Source of the DNA: an archaeon UBA55
GTDB taxonomy: Archaea; Undinarchaeota; Undinarchaeia; Undinarchaeales; Undinarchaeaceae
Reading direction: 5' to 3'
Assembly: GCA_002495465.1 (NCBI GenBank)
Contig: DAFN01000006.1
Coordinates: 1,582 to 7,049, forward strand
DNA: 5,468 bases
Below, in pieces: positions 1-4,688 of the stretch. Below the pieces are notes generated by a model, which saw only the letters and a program-made list of their open reading frames with translations, ran no database searches and was not told where the DNA came from. How positions within the stretch are numbered: the stretch's first letter is position 1; the number at the start of each line of letters is the position of its first letter. The translations under genes and the position numbers were made by a program.

Positions 1-56
1 CACCGGCGCATAACTGATTCTTTTGAAATAATCTTCAAGAAGCTATTAAAGAGTTT

Positions 57-449
57 CTATTCCTCTGTGTTTCCAAACTCTTCCAGAATCTTGTCAAGGT
101 CCAAGCCCTCTTCGTGATTCAGAGAAAGCGGCATCTTTCCGTAATAGGGAATAAGATGTACATGGGTGTGCGGAACTTCTTCTCCCATCAGAAGAACAAA
201 AATCTTTTCAGCCCCGAAAGATTCTTTTAGCTTCTTTCCGACTTCTTGGACAGCTCCGAAAAGCTCCTTCTCAGAGTCCTTTGTCATGTCCAAAAAGCTC
301 TCAGAATGTTCCTTCGGTATAACAAGCGCGTGTCCCTTGGAAGCCGGTCGGATATCCAAGAATGCAATATGGCTCCCATCCTCCCACAGCCGCTTTGCCG
401 GTATGTCACCGGCCGCAATCTTACAGAATATGCAATTTTCACTAGCCAT
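57..449 (-). CDS. HIT-family nucleotide hydrolase/transferase
   Basis: A 130-residue histidine-triad protein, a normal length for the family. The N-terminus has CIFCKI (C6, C9) followed by G-x-I-P, the usual opening of HINT-like members. PKEH (H48) follows, and the triad VPHTHVHLIP lies near the C-terminus (H94, H96, H98), with H96 the expected nucleophile. C6, C9, H48 and H94 are probable zinc ligands, as in other CxxC-type HIT proteins. The family cleaves or transfers nucleoside monophosphates from substrates such as AMP-lysine, AMP-NH2 or dinucleoside polyphosphates; the substrate here is not predictable. It should be cytosolic. I chose the ATG at 449. The frame stays open to a GTG at 506, but that would add 19 basic residues across a good TATA box, and the conserved domain begins right after Met 449. 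Upstream of the triad the usual N-x-G-x-x-x-G-Q stretch reads LLMGEEV, a variant form. Divergent from the gene at 583. Confidence 0.93.
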   Translation of the reverse strand: MASENCIFCKIAAGDIPAKRLWEDGSHIAFLDIRPASKGHALVIPKEHSESFLDMTKDSEKELFGAVQEVGKKLKESFGAEKIFVLLMGEEVPHTHVHLIPYYGKMPLSLNHEEGLDLDKILEEFGNTEE

Positions 450-475
450 CCTGGAGACTCTTAGAGTTCTCTGCC

Positions 476-490
476 ATTTAAAAAGCTTTC
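476..490 (-). promoter_or_regulatory. Archaeal promoter (BRE + TATA) of the HIT gene
   Basis: Reading the minus strand, GAAAGC is followed by TTTTTAAAT. The TATA centre (about 480) is 31 bases from the ATG at 449, so transcription would start within a few bases of the start codon. This suggests a leaderless or nearly leaderless message, and no Shine-Dalgarno sequence is visible. The element lies inside the longer GTG-initiated frame, which supports the shorter start. Confidence 0.55.
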
Positions 491-516
491 TTTTCCCCAG
501 TTTCACGGGATTCGCG

Positions 517-530
517 TTAAATAGCTTTTC
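517..530 (-). promoter_or_regulatory. Possible second, upstream BRE/TATA for the HIT gene
   Basis: On the minus strand GAAAAGC precedes TATTTAA, the same A-rich-AGC plus T/A-box layout as the promoter at 476-490. It would start transcription near 493, giving a leader of about 44 bases. The TATA core read on the plus strand (TTAAATA) could instead serve the divergent gene, but the A-rich BRE lies on the minus-strand side. The whole divergent gap is only 76 bases counted from the GTG at 506. Confidence 0.3.
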
Positions 531-582
531 TTGGCACTAATAATATTATGAACTTAGTTATGAGTTTCAAAAAGATTTTCCA

Positions 583-939
583 ATGTCTATAAATCCACTT
601 GCATTTGAACATGAAGACCTCACTGAAGAAGAAATAAAAGAGCTCTCAGAAGATGCTTATGTGATGGTAAACATTCCTTACTTCTATGAAGGTGCAACAA
701 TAGATATTTATTGGCCTGATTGGGAATATGCCGGCTCAATTGACGTCCGAAACTTTGCCCAGTGCAATCAAAACGCTGTCTGCGATGACAATGAATTTTT
801 CGAAACTTGCCCGCTGGACTGCGCTCTTGAGAGCCAGTATCCTCAGAAGAGCAAGTGGATTTGGTATGTAGTTCTGGCTGGACTGATTGGATATGGAGCA
901 TTCAAACTGGCGGACAAGAAAAAGAGGCTTGTGAGATAA
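583..939 (+). CDS. Small Cys4-motif protein with C-terminal membrane anchor
   Basis: 118 residues. Residues 1-25 are acidic (EHEDLTEEEIKEL). Residues 26-58 are aromatic and beta-prone. A C61-x5-C67-x8-C76-x3-C80 motif of the form 'CNxNAVCDxxExxxTCPxDC' follows. One hydrophobic helix lies at about 92-109, and the tail DKKKRLVR is basic. From general knowledge, motifs of this kind are repeated in extracellular proteins of DPANN archaea and some bacteria, often next to a C-terminal membrane helix. The basic tail predicts an inside C-terminus, which would put the Cys motif outside, yet no signal peptide precedes it. The ATG at 583 is the only start in this frame, because the in-frame stop at 541-543 is followed by no ATG, GTG or TTG before 583. 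No Shine-Dalgarno sequence is seen. A short frame from ATG 548 (MNLVMSFKKIFQCL, stop 590-592) overlaps the start. Specific function unknown. It may be an N-terminally truncated relic. It ends 7 bases before the tRNA-Ala 3' end. Confidence 0.7.
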   Translation: MSINPLAFEHEDLTEEEIKELSEDAYVMVNIPYFYEGATIDIYWPDWEYAGSIDVRNFAQCNQNAVCDDNEFFETCPLDCALESQYPQKSKWIWYVVLAGLIGYGAFKLADKKKRLVR

Positions 940-946
940 ATAGTAG

Positions 947-1020
947 TGGACCCGGCGAGATTTGAACTCGCGGCTTCTACCATGCCAGGGTAGCACTCTA
1001 CCGAGCTGAGCTACGGGCCC
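947..1020 (-). tRNA. tRNA-Ala (anticodon GGC)
   Basis: A 74-base cloverleaf reads cleanly on the minus strand. The acceptor arms are GGGCCCG and CGGGTCC. The D arm is GCTC...GAGT. The anticodon arm is CTACC-CTGGCAT-GGTAG, with anticodon GGC after U33. The T arm is GCGAG-TTCAAAT-CTCGC, and the discriminator is A. The acceptor contains G3:U70, the alanine identity pair, which independently confirms the anticodon reading. CCA is not encoded (the next bases are CTA), so it must be added after transcription. There is no intron. It reads GCC/GCU alanine codons. Confidence 0.97.
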
Positions 1021-1047
1021 ATTGAATTGGATAAATGTGGCGTCTCG

Positions 1048-1061
1048 TTATTAAAGCTTGC
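1048..1061 (-). promoter_or_regulatory. BRE/TATA promoter of tRNA-Ala
   Basis: On the minus strand GCAAGC is followed by TTTAATAA, centred about 31 bases upstream of the mature tRNA 5' end (1020). A start about 26-27 bases downstream of the box would leave a 5' leader of about 5 bases for RNase P to remove. Confidence 0.6.
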
Positions 1062-1068
1062 GCCAAAA

Positions 1069-1082
1069 CAAAATCTTTAAAA
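1069..1082 (+). promoter_or_regulatory. BRE/TATA promoter of tRNA-Glu
   Basis: An A-rich BRE-like stretch (CAAAATC) precedes TTTAAAA at 1076-1082. The box centre is 33 bases upstream of the tRNA 5' end (1112), which predicts a leader of a few bases. It lies back to back with the tRNA-Ala promoter, leaving only 7 bases between the two elements. Confidence 0.55.
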
Positions 1083-1111
1083 CGGGGTGGAAACATCAAG
1101 AAATTCCTAAT

Positions 1112-1186
1112 GCCCCGATAGTGTAGTCCGGCCAATCATACTAGGTTCTCATCCTGGTGACCTGGGTTCGAATCCCAGTCGGGGCG
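1112..1186 (+). tRNA. tRNA-Glu (anticodon CTC)
   Basis: A 75-base cloverleaf. The acceptor arms are GCCCCGA and TCGGGGC, and the discriminator is G. The D region GTGTAGTCCGGCCAATCAT is the pattern typical of archaeal Glu/Gln tRNAs. The anticodon arm is CTAGG-TTCTCAT-CCTGG, with CTC at 1148-1150. The T arm is CTGGG-TTCGAAT-CCCAG. CCA is not encoded and there is no intron. It reads GAG codons. Only 16 bases separate it from the stop codon of the convergent gene at 1203, and the T-rich stretch GATTTCTT there (1193-1200) may end its transcript. Confidence 0.96.
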
Positions 1187-1202
1187 CTCAAAGATTTCTT
1201 CA

Positions 1203-1916
1203 TCAGCCGACTTCGTTCAGCTTCTTCTGAGTGTATTTCTTCCGCACTTTGGGAGCTGTAAGCTTTTTCCACTTCTCTAGATGTCCGGGGAACATTCTGT
1301 CCATTCCAAAGGCACCCAAGGACAGTCCTATAAAAACAACAACAAGTCTTCCTATCCATTCCGTCATCAGAGTGGATATAATATCCCTAAATGTCAGAAG
1401 ATTTTCCTGCGTTGCGAAGAATCCTGTGAAAAATATAGACATCCCAAGAAGAAGGTAAAGGAAGCCTCTGGTCCTGTCTCCCATTATGCTGGCTCTTTCA
1501 TAGAAAATTATAACATTTCTCCTTGTGCTATGCAAACCGGAACCGGCAACTTCCTTAAGGTTTCCTATCTGTCTCCGAACCTTCGGGCTTTCAAGCGTAA
1601 AAGTAATTGGGTTCTTATTTATTTTTCTTATATCTTTCTCTATTTTTGTACTGACTTCCTGGCTTACAGCTTCTCCCAGAGTTTCAAGAACTTCTTCTAC
1701 TTTCTGTTCTTGTATATCTTTGGGCGTCTCAAGTTCTTCATCGGCATTATCTTCTTTGAGAACGACTTTTATTGGTTTTACTTCTCGAGTCTGAGCTGTG
1801 TTTTTCACATCCTCAGCTTCTATAATTTCAATTCCTGCCTCTTCAACAACTTTCTTCCCAGAAGCTCTTTTCTTGGAGTTTTTCGGCGCTTTACTTCTGG
1901 TCCTTGCTTTGCTCAT
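1203..1916 (-). CDS. Unknown two-helix membrane protein, coupled to asnS
   Basis: 237 residues; I do not recognise a family. Residues 1-22 are Lys/Arg/Ser-rich and probably disordered. Residues 23-100 are strongly charged, rich in Glu and Lys, and may form a coiled coil around 65-100. Residues 101-150 are mixed and more ordered. Two hydrophobic helices lie at about 151-168 and 189-205, joined by a loop of roughly 20 residues. The tail 206-237 is basic (KWKK, KVRKK, QKK). Basic residues outside both helices predict a hairpin with both ends in the cytoplasm. The start codon overlaps the asnS stop as ATGA, so the two genes form an operon with probable translational coupling. AGGAAGG lies 4 bases before the ATG as a weak ribosome-binding site. 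A role near translation or at the membrane is only a guess from context. The gene ends facing tRNA-Glu. Confidence 0.85.
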   Translation of the reverse strand: MSKARTRSKAPKNSKKRASGKKVVEEAGIEIIEAEDVKNTAQTREVKPIKVVLKEDNADEELETPKDIQEQKVEEVLETLGEAVSQEVSTKIEKDIRKINKNPITFTLESPKVRRQIGNLKEVAGSGLHSTRRNVIIFYERASIMGDRTRGFLYLLLGMSIFFTGFFATQENLLTFRDIISTLMTEWIGRLVVVFIGLSLGAFGMDRMFPGHLEKWKKLTAPKVRKKYTQKKLNEVG

Positions 1917-3202
1917 GGCGCCTTCCTGTTAATCGTTCTCGGGAATGGTATCGCGTCCCTTATATGCTCAAGTCCGCATATCCACATTACAAGCCTTTCA
2001 ACACCCAGTCCAAATCCTGCATGAGGTACAGCTCCATATTTCCGTGTGTCGAAGTACCAGTCATAGGTGCTCAAATCTTCTCCTTCGTCTCTTAGAACTT
2101 TTTTCATTGCATCTACATCGAGGTCTCTGATTGAGCCTCCTATCAACTCCCCTACTTCTGGCACTATTAAGTCAAAGCAAAGGGCGGTTCCTGGATTCTT
2201 CGGATCCTCAGGTTTGTAGAAGGCCATTATCTCCTTTGGATAGTTTGTGACAAATACAGGTCTTTCAAAATGTTTCATAAGTTCTCGTTCTTCGAGAGTT
2301 CTCAAGTCTTTTCCGTATTTCACTTTCATCCCATTCTTTGCCAGAATGTCCAGAGCTTCCTTGTAAGTTATCTTTGGAAAAGGCGCGTTTATTTTCCTTA
2401 ATTCCTTAGGTTCCTGTCCAAGTTCCTTCAACTCGTCGGTATTTTTCCGTGCCACTTCCTGGCAGACATAGGAGACTAGCTCTTCTCCGTATTTCATCAA
2501 TTGAGGAAGGTCGCAGTATATTACTTCCATTTCAGCGTGCCAGTATTCAGTCAGATGACGTGGAGTTCTCGATTTTTCCGCTCTGAAACTCGGGGCTATT
2601 GTGTAGAGTTTCTCAAGAGATGCGGCCAGAGCTTCAGAATAGAGTTGCCAGCTCTGCGTTAGATATACCGTATCTCCAAAATAGTCGACCTTGAACAGTG
2701 AACTTCCTCCTTCACATGCTGTCGGTGTCAGAACAGGAACGTGCGTTTCTAAAAATTCATTTTTTCTGAAATACTCATGTATCGCACCCACAACTGTTGA
2801 GCGTATTTTGAAAACGTTTGTAAGTTTTCTTGACCTCACCCATAGATGCCGAACGTCCAGAAGAAACTCCTCGCTTTTGTCCCGTGATATTGGAAATGTC
2901 TCTGCTTTCCCTACTATTTCGAGATCTCTTACTTGAAGTTCATATCCGGTTGGGGCTCTTTTATCTTTTCGTATTTTTCCGGAAACAATAACAGAAGATT
3001 CTCTTGTCGCATCTTCAGCAATCTTGAAAAGCTTTTTATCTTCAGCTTTTACAATTGCTTGTATTGTCCCACTCACATCTCTTATTACAAAAAACTTGAA
3101 TTTGTTACTCCCACGTTCTCGATGAACCCAACCGCGTATGTTTACAGTCTTTCCAACATTCTTATCTGAAAGAGCTTCTTTTATTGGAATGCTTTTCTTC
3201 AT
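1913..3202 (-). CDS. asnS: Asparaginyl-tRNA synthetase (class II)
   Basis: 429 residues, the usual length for archaeal AsnRS. It joins asparagine to tRNA-Asn in the cytosol using ATP. Residues 1-100 form the anticodon-binding OB fold (NIRGWVHRER...). The class II catalytic core follows. Motif 1 is around 135-160 and leads into TPTACEGGSSLF. Motif 2 is at 206-226, with F206-R-A-E209 followed by KSRTPRHLTEYW. Motif 3 is at 396-406, G-F-G-L-G-V-E-R403. The motif 2 wording (KSRT-x-RHLTE-x-W) and the C-terminal PFPRT favour AsnRS over the related AspRS, which typically has RHLNE and FPRD. This implies direct charging of tRNA-Asn rather than sole reliance on the amidotransferase route. The ATG at 3202 sits 26 bases from a TATA centre, so the message is probably leaderless. 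First gene of an operon with the membrane protein that follows. Confidence 0.95.
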   Translation of the reverse strand: MKKSIPIKEALSDKNVGKTVNIRGWVHRERGSNKFKFFVIRDVSGTIQAIVKAEDKKLFKIAEDATRESSVIVSGKIRKDKRAPTGYELQVRDLEIVGKAETFPISRDKSEEFLLDVRHLWVRSRKLTNVFKIRSTVVGAIHEYFRKNEFLETHVPVLTPTACEGGSSLFKVDYFGDTVYLTQSWQLYSEALAASLEKLYTIAPSFRAEKSRTPRHLTEYWHAEMEVIYCDLPQLMKYGEELVSYVCQEVARKNTDELKELGQEPKELRKINAPFPKITYKEALDILAKNGMKVKYGKDLRTLEERELMKHFERPVFVTNYPKEIMAFYKPEDPKNPGTALCFDLIVPEVGELIGGSIRDLDVDAMKKVLRDEGEDLSTYDWYFDTRKYGAVPHAGFGLGVERLVMWICGLEHIRDAIPFPRTINRKAP

Positions 3203-3223
3203 GTTTGTTTATGAGGCGCCTTC

Positions 3224-3239
3224 ATTTATTAAGCTTTAG
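3224..3239 (-). promoter_or_regulatory. BRE/TATA promoter of the asnS operon
   Basis: On the minus strand CTAAAGC is followed by TTAATAAAT, centred near 3228, 26 bases from the first base of the asnS ATG. Transcription should start at or next to the ATG, giving a leaderless message; no Shine-Dalgarno sequence is present between box and start. The TATA core is nearly symmetric, so weak plus-strand firing is possible, but the A-rich BRE is on the asnS side. Confidence 0.6.
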
Positions 3240-3255
3240 GGGAATCTTGTAAGCA

Positions 3256-3336
3256 ATGGCTCAATTTCCTTCAAAAATTTCGTTTAAAGTATATTCTCCA
3301 GAACAACAATGGATATATAAAGAGATTCCTGAATAG
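3256..3336 (+). CDS. Possible 26-codon small ORF (doubtful)
   Basis: ATG GCT ... GAA TAG encodes 26 residues opening MAQFPSKISFKVYSPEQQ, then WIYKEIPE. No family is recognised. Its ATG is about 28 bases downstream of the TATA-like core at 3224-3232, which is compatible with a leaderless start if that box works in both directions. The stop codon falls inside the left arm of the inverted repeat at 3327-3336. A frame this short is common by chance, so treat it as a candidate only. Confidence 0.15.
   Translation: MAQFPSKISFKVYSPEQQWIYKEIPE
3313..3322 (+). promoter_or_regulatory. TATA-like box upstream of candidate RNA
   Basis: ATATATAAAG closely matches the box of the ftsZ promoter (GTATATAAAG, 3491-3500). 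It would start transcription near 3343, inside the foldable stretch that follows, producing either a short RNA or a leader of about 200 bases on ftsZ. No clear A-rich BRE precedes it (ACAATGG). Confidence 0.3.
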
Positions 3337-3455
3337 AAAATTAGCCAACAGAAAGAGAGCAAGTCTTTGCTAAACATCAGTTGCCGCTGATGTCTTGATT
3401 TGCTTTGTTTCGAGTGTGAGTCGAATTATAGATAAGTCCTATTCAGGAGTTTATC
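3325..3455 (+). ncRNA. Candidate structured RNA or folded ftsZ leader
   Basis: Most of the 338-base gap without a convincing gene is this stretch. An outer inverted repeat pairs TCCTGAATAG (3327-3336) with CTATTCAGGA (3439-3448), extendable to 12 pairs with one G:U. Inside, 3356-3365 pairs with 3397-3406 (10 pairs, two G:U) and encloses ACATCAG-TTGCCG-CTGATGT (3374-3393, 7 pairs). A second hairpin is TTCGA...TCGAA (3409-3425). The result resembles a closed multi-branch fold. I recognise no known class: tRNA, C/D-box, H/ACA, SRP and RNase P signatures are absent or incomplete. Strand is assumed from the TATA-like box at 3313, which predicts a start inside the outer stem; that weakens a stand-alone RNA with this exact fold. 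It could instead be DNA-level repeats for a regulator. Confidence 0.27.
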
Positions 3456-3471
3456 CATTAAATTTTATTAA

Positions 3472-3515
3472 TGAGTGGTAACACTCTTAGGTATATAAAG
3501 CCTTGTTACCACTCA
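3472..3515. repeat. Perfect 12-base inverted repeat around the ftsZ TATA box
   Basis: TGAGTGGTAACA (3472-3483) and TGTTACCACTCA (3504-3515) are exact reverse complements separated by 20 bases, and the centre (3493.5) falls in the TATA box. The left arm also contains a tighter palindrome, GAGTG-GTAA-CACTC (3473-3486). Because the predicted start of transcription is downstream, at about 3521, the repeat acts as DNA rather than RNA. The layout fits an operator where a dimeric or tetrameric regulator would compete with TBP/TFB. Confidence 0.75.
3491..3500 (+). promoter_or_regulatory. TATA box of ftsZ
   Basis: GTATATAAAG, centred about 3495, predicts a start near 3521 and a 20-base leader that just includes the Shine-Dalgarno GGAGGG. 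The sequence before it (CTCTTAG) lacks the A-rich -AGC BRE seen at the HIT, tRNA-Ala and asnS promoters, so basal strength may depend on the flanking repeat and its binding protein. A second AT-rich run at 3459-3470 (TAAATTTTATTA) is a weaker alternative. Confidence 0.55.
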
Positions 3516-3525
3516 AAAGTGAAAC

Positions 3526-3531
3526 GGAGGG
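3526..3531 (+). promoter_or_regulatory. Strong Shine-Dalgarno of ftsZ
   Basis: GGAGGG lies 9 bases before the ATG at 3541, with an A-rich spacer. It fixes the ftsZ start and is the only strong ribosome-binding site in the window; the HIT and asnS messages appear leaderless. Confidence 0.8.
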
Positions 3532-3540
3532 AAAAAAAAT

Positions 3541-4632
3541 ATGGAATTCTTAGTAAAAAACGCGATGAATCGCGAACCAGAACATTCGGCAGCACCCGCT
3601 GTCGGAAAAGCAAAAATTGTCGTTGTTGGCGCCGGTGGCGCAGGCAACAACTCTATCAGCCGACTCATGAAAATGGGTGGCGTTCACGGCGCAGAGACCG
3701 TGGCAGTAAACACAGATATGCAGCATCTTGAGTCTATCAAGGCAGATACAAAGATACTGCTCGGCTACAAGCTCACACAGGGGCTTGGCGCTGGAGGTTA
3801 TCCTGATGTTGGCCGCAAGGCTGCAGAAGACAGCAGGAATGAGATTCGTGAAGTCATGAAGGGGGCTCATCTTGTGTTCCTGACTTGCGGACTAGGTGGC
3901 GGTACAGGGACTGGCGCAATTCCAATATTGGCGGACATCGCCAAGAAGGAAGGTGCGATAGTAATCGCAACAGTTACTACACCCTTTGACCTCGAGAAAG
4001 CCCGTCTCCTAAAGGCAGAAGAAGGTCTGTCAGAGTTGAGGCAAGTGGCGGACACTGTAATTGTAATAGACAACAATAAGCTTGTCGAACAAGTTCCAAA
4101 CCTGCCTCTTGAGCAGGCATTTGCTGTCTGTGATGAGCTTATCGCGACCATGATAAAGGGAATCTCAGAAATAATAACTGTTCCCAGCTTGGTCAATTTG
4201 GACTTTGCTGATATAAAGTCAATAATGACTGGCGGCGGAGTTGCCATGATAGGAATCGGTGAATCTGATACCACCAATAAAGTTGAGGAGGCTGTGAAAA
4301 GCGCAATGCAGCACCCACTTCTTGACGTTGACTACAATGGCGGAACAGGTGCTCTTATACATATAGCAGGGGGTCCTGGAATGACTCTGTCTGAAGTTAC
4401 ACAGGCAGGAGATTTGATATCTGCTGAGCTTGACCCAAGTGCCCAGGTAATCTGGGGTGCAAGGGTTGATCCTGAACTTGAGGGGCGAATAAGAGTCATG
4501 ACAATCGTAACTGGTGTCAAGTCTCCGCACATTCTCGGCAGGCACAGCTCACAAGATGTTCCGGAAAAAAATTCCACATCAGGTCCTGAAGCTCCTGAAC
4601 TGATGAAAGAGCTGAAAATAGACTACACTTAA
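3541..4632 (+). CDS. ftsZ: Cell division tubulin homologue FtsZ, FtsZ2-like
   Basis: 363 residues, normal for archaeal FtsZ. It is a GTPase that polymerises into the midcell ring. A variable N-terminus (1-23) precedes the GTPase domain. The nucleotide loop GAGGAGNN is at 30-37, NTD at 57-59, and the tubulin signature GGGTGTG at 119-125. The T7 catalytic loop N219-L-D221-F-A-D224 completes the active site of the neighbouring subunit. The C-terminal domain ends near 334, followed by a variable linker and a short tail ELKIDYT. The wording EKARLLKAEEGL, DNNKLVEQVPNLP and GISE-x-IT-x-PSL resembles archaeal FtsZ2 more than FtsZ1, from recall of haloarchaeal sequences. All catalytic residues are present. 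A strong Shine-Dalgarno sequence fixes the start. The gene stands alone between its own promoter and terminator, with an operator-like palindrome at the TATA box. Confidence 0.96.
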   Translation: MEFLVKNAMNREPEHSAAPAVGKAKIVVVGAGGAGNNSISRLMKMGGVHGAETVAVNTDMQHLESIKADTKILLGYKLTQGLGAGGYPDVGRKAAEDSRNEIREVMKGAHLVFLTCGLGGGTGTGAIPILADIAKKEGAIVIATVTTPFDLEKARLLKAEEGLSELRQVADTVIVIDNNKLVEQVPNLPLEQAFAVCDELIATMIKGISEIITVPSLVNLDFADIKSIMTGGGVAMIGIGESDTTNKVEEAVKSAMQHPLLDVDYNGGTGALIHIAGGPGMTLSEVTQAGDLISAELDPSAQVIWGARVDPELEGRIRVMTIVTGVKSPHILGRHSSQDVPEKNSTSGPEAPELMKELKIDYT

Positions 4633-4645
4633 TAAACCACCTACT

Positions 4646-4684
4646 GGCTCCCGGGTTTAAGACTGGGAGCCTCCCTCTTTTTTT
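4646..4684 (+). terminator. Hairpin plus T-tract terminator of ftsZ
   Basis: GGCTCCC (4646-4652) pairs with GGGAGCC (4665-4671) across a 12-base loop, giving seven GC-rich pairs. Pyrimidine-rich sequence and seven Ts (4678-4684) follow. Archaeal RNA polymerase stops mainly at T-runs, so the T-tract may suffice and the hairpin may protect the 3' end. The stem is also present on the opposite strand and could serve the convergent transporter gene, but no T-run follows it there. Confidence 0.75.
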
Positions 4685-4688
4685 CCGA

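Noticed and set aside
1..11. ATG on the minus strand at 9-11 reading out of the window, with TTTAATAG about 30 bases upstream
   Set aside because: Only three codons at most are visible, so a downstream minus-strand gene start cannot be supported. Positions 1-56 are otherwise empty.
447..506. Longer GTG-initiated start for the HIT protein at 506
   Set aside because: The extra 19 residues are not family-like and span a good BRE/TATA; the conserved domain begins at Met 449.
947..1186. tRNA genes as integration sites of a mobile element
   Set aside because: No integrase, no repeated tRNA 3' fragment and no insertion-like genes are visible; the neighbouring genes look ordinary.
1281..2024. Long plus-strand open frame (about 247 codons) opposite the membrane protein gene and the asnS end
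   Set aside because: It is rich in Phe, Tyr and Ser, the complement of the Lys/Glu-rich minus-strand gene, shows no family motif, and overlaps two well-supported genes.
1913..3202. Aspartyl-tRNA synthetase instead of AsnRS
   Set aside because: Motif 2 KSRT-x-RHLTE-x-W and the C-terminal PFPRT match AsnRS wording better than the RHLNE and FPRD forms of AspRS.
3374..3393. C/D-box or H/ACA guide RNA at the CTGATGT hairpin
   Set aside because: The C box would need RTGATGA and the sequence is TGATGTC. No properly placed D box or 3' ACA box with a guide pocket was found.
3471..3731. Plus-strand frame starting at ATG 3471, upstream of and overlapping ftsZ
   Set aside because: Its start lies inside the promoter palindrome and its Arg-rich product is the +1 shadow of the clearly conserved ftsZ N-terminus.
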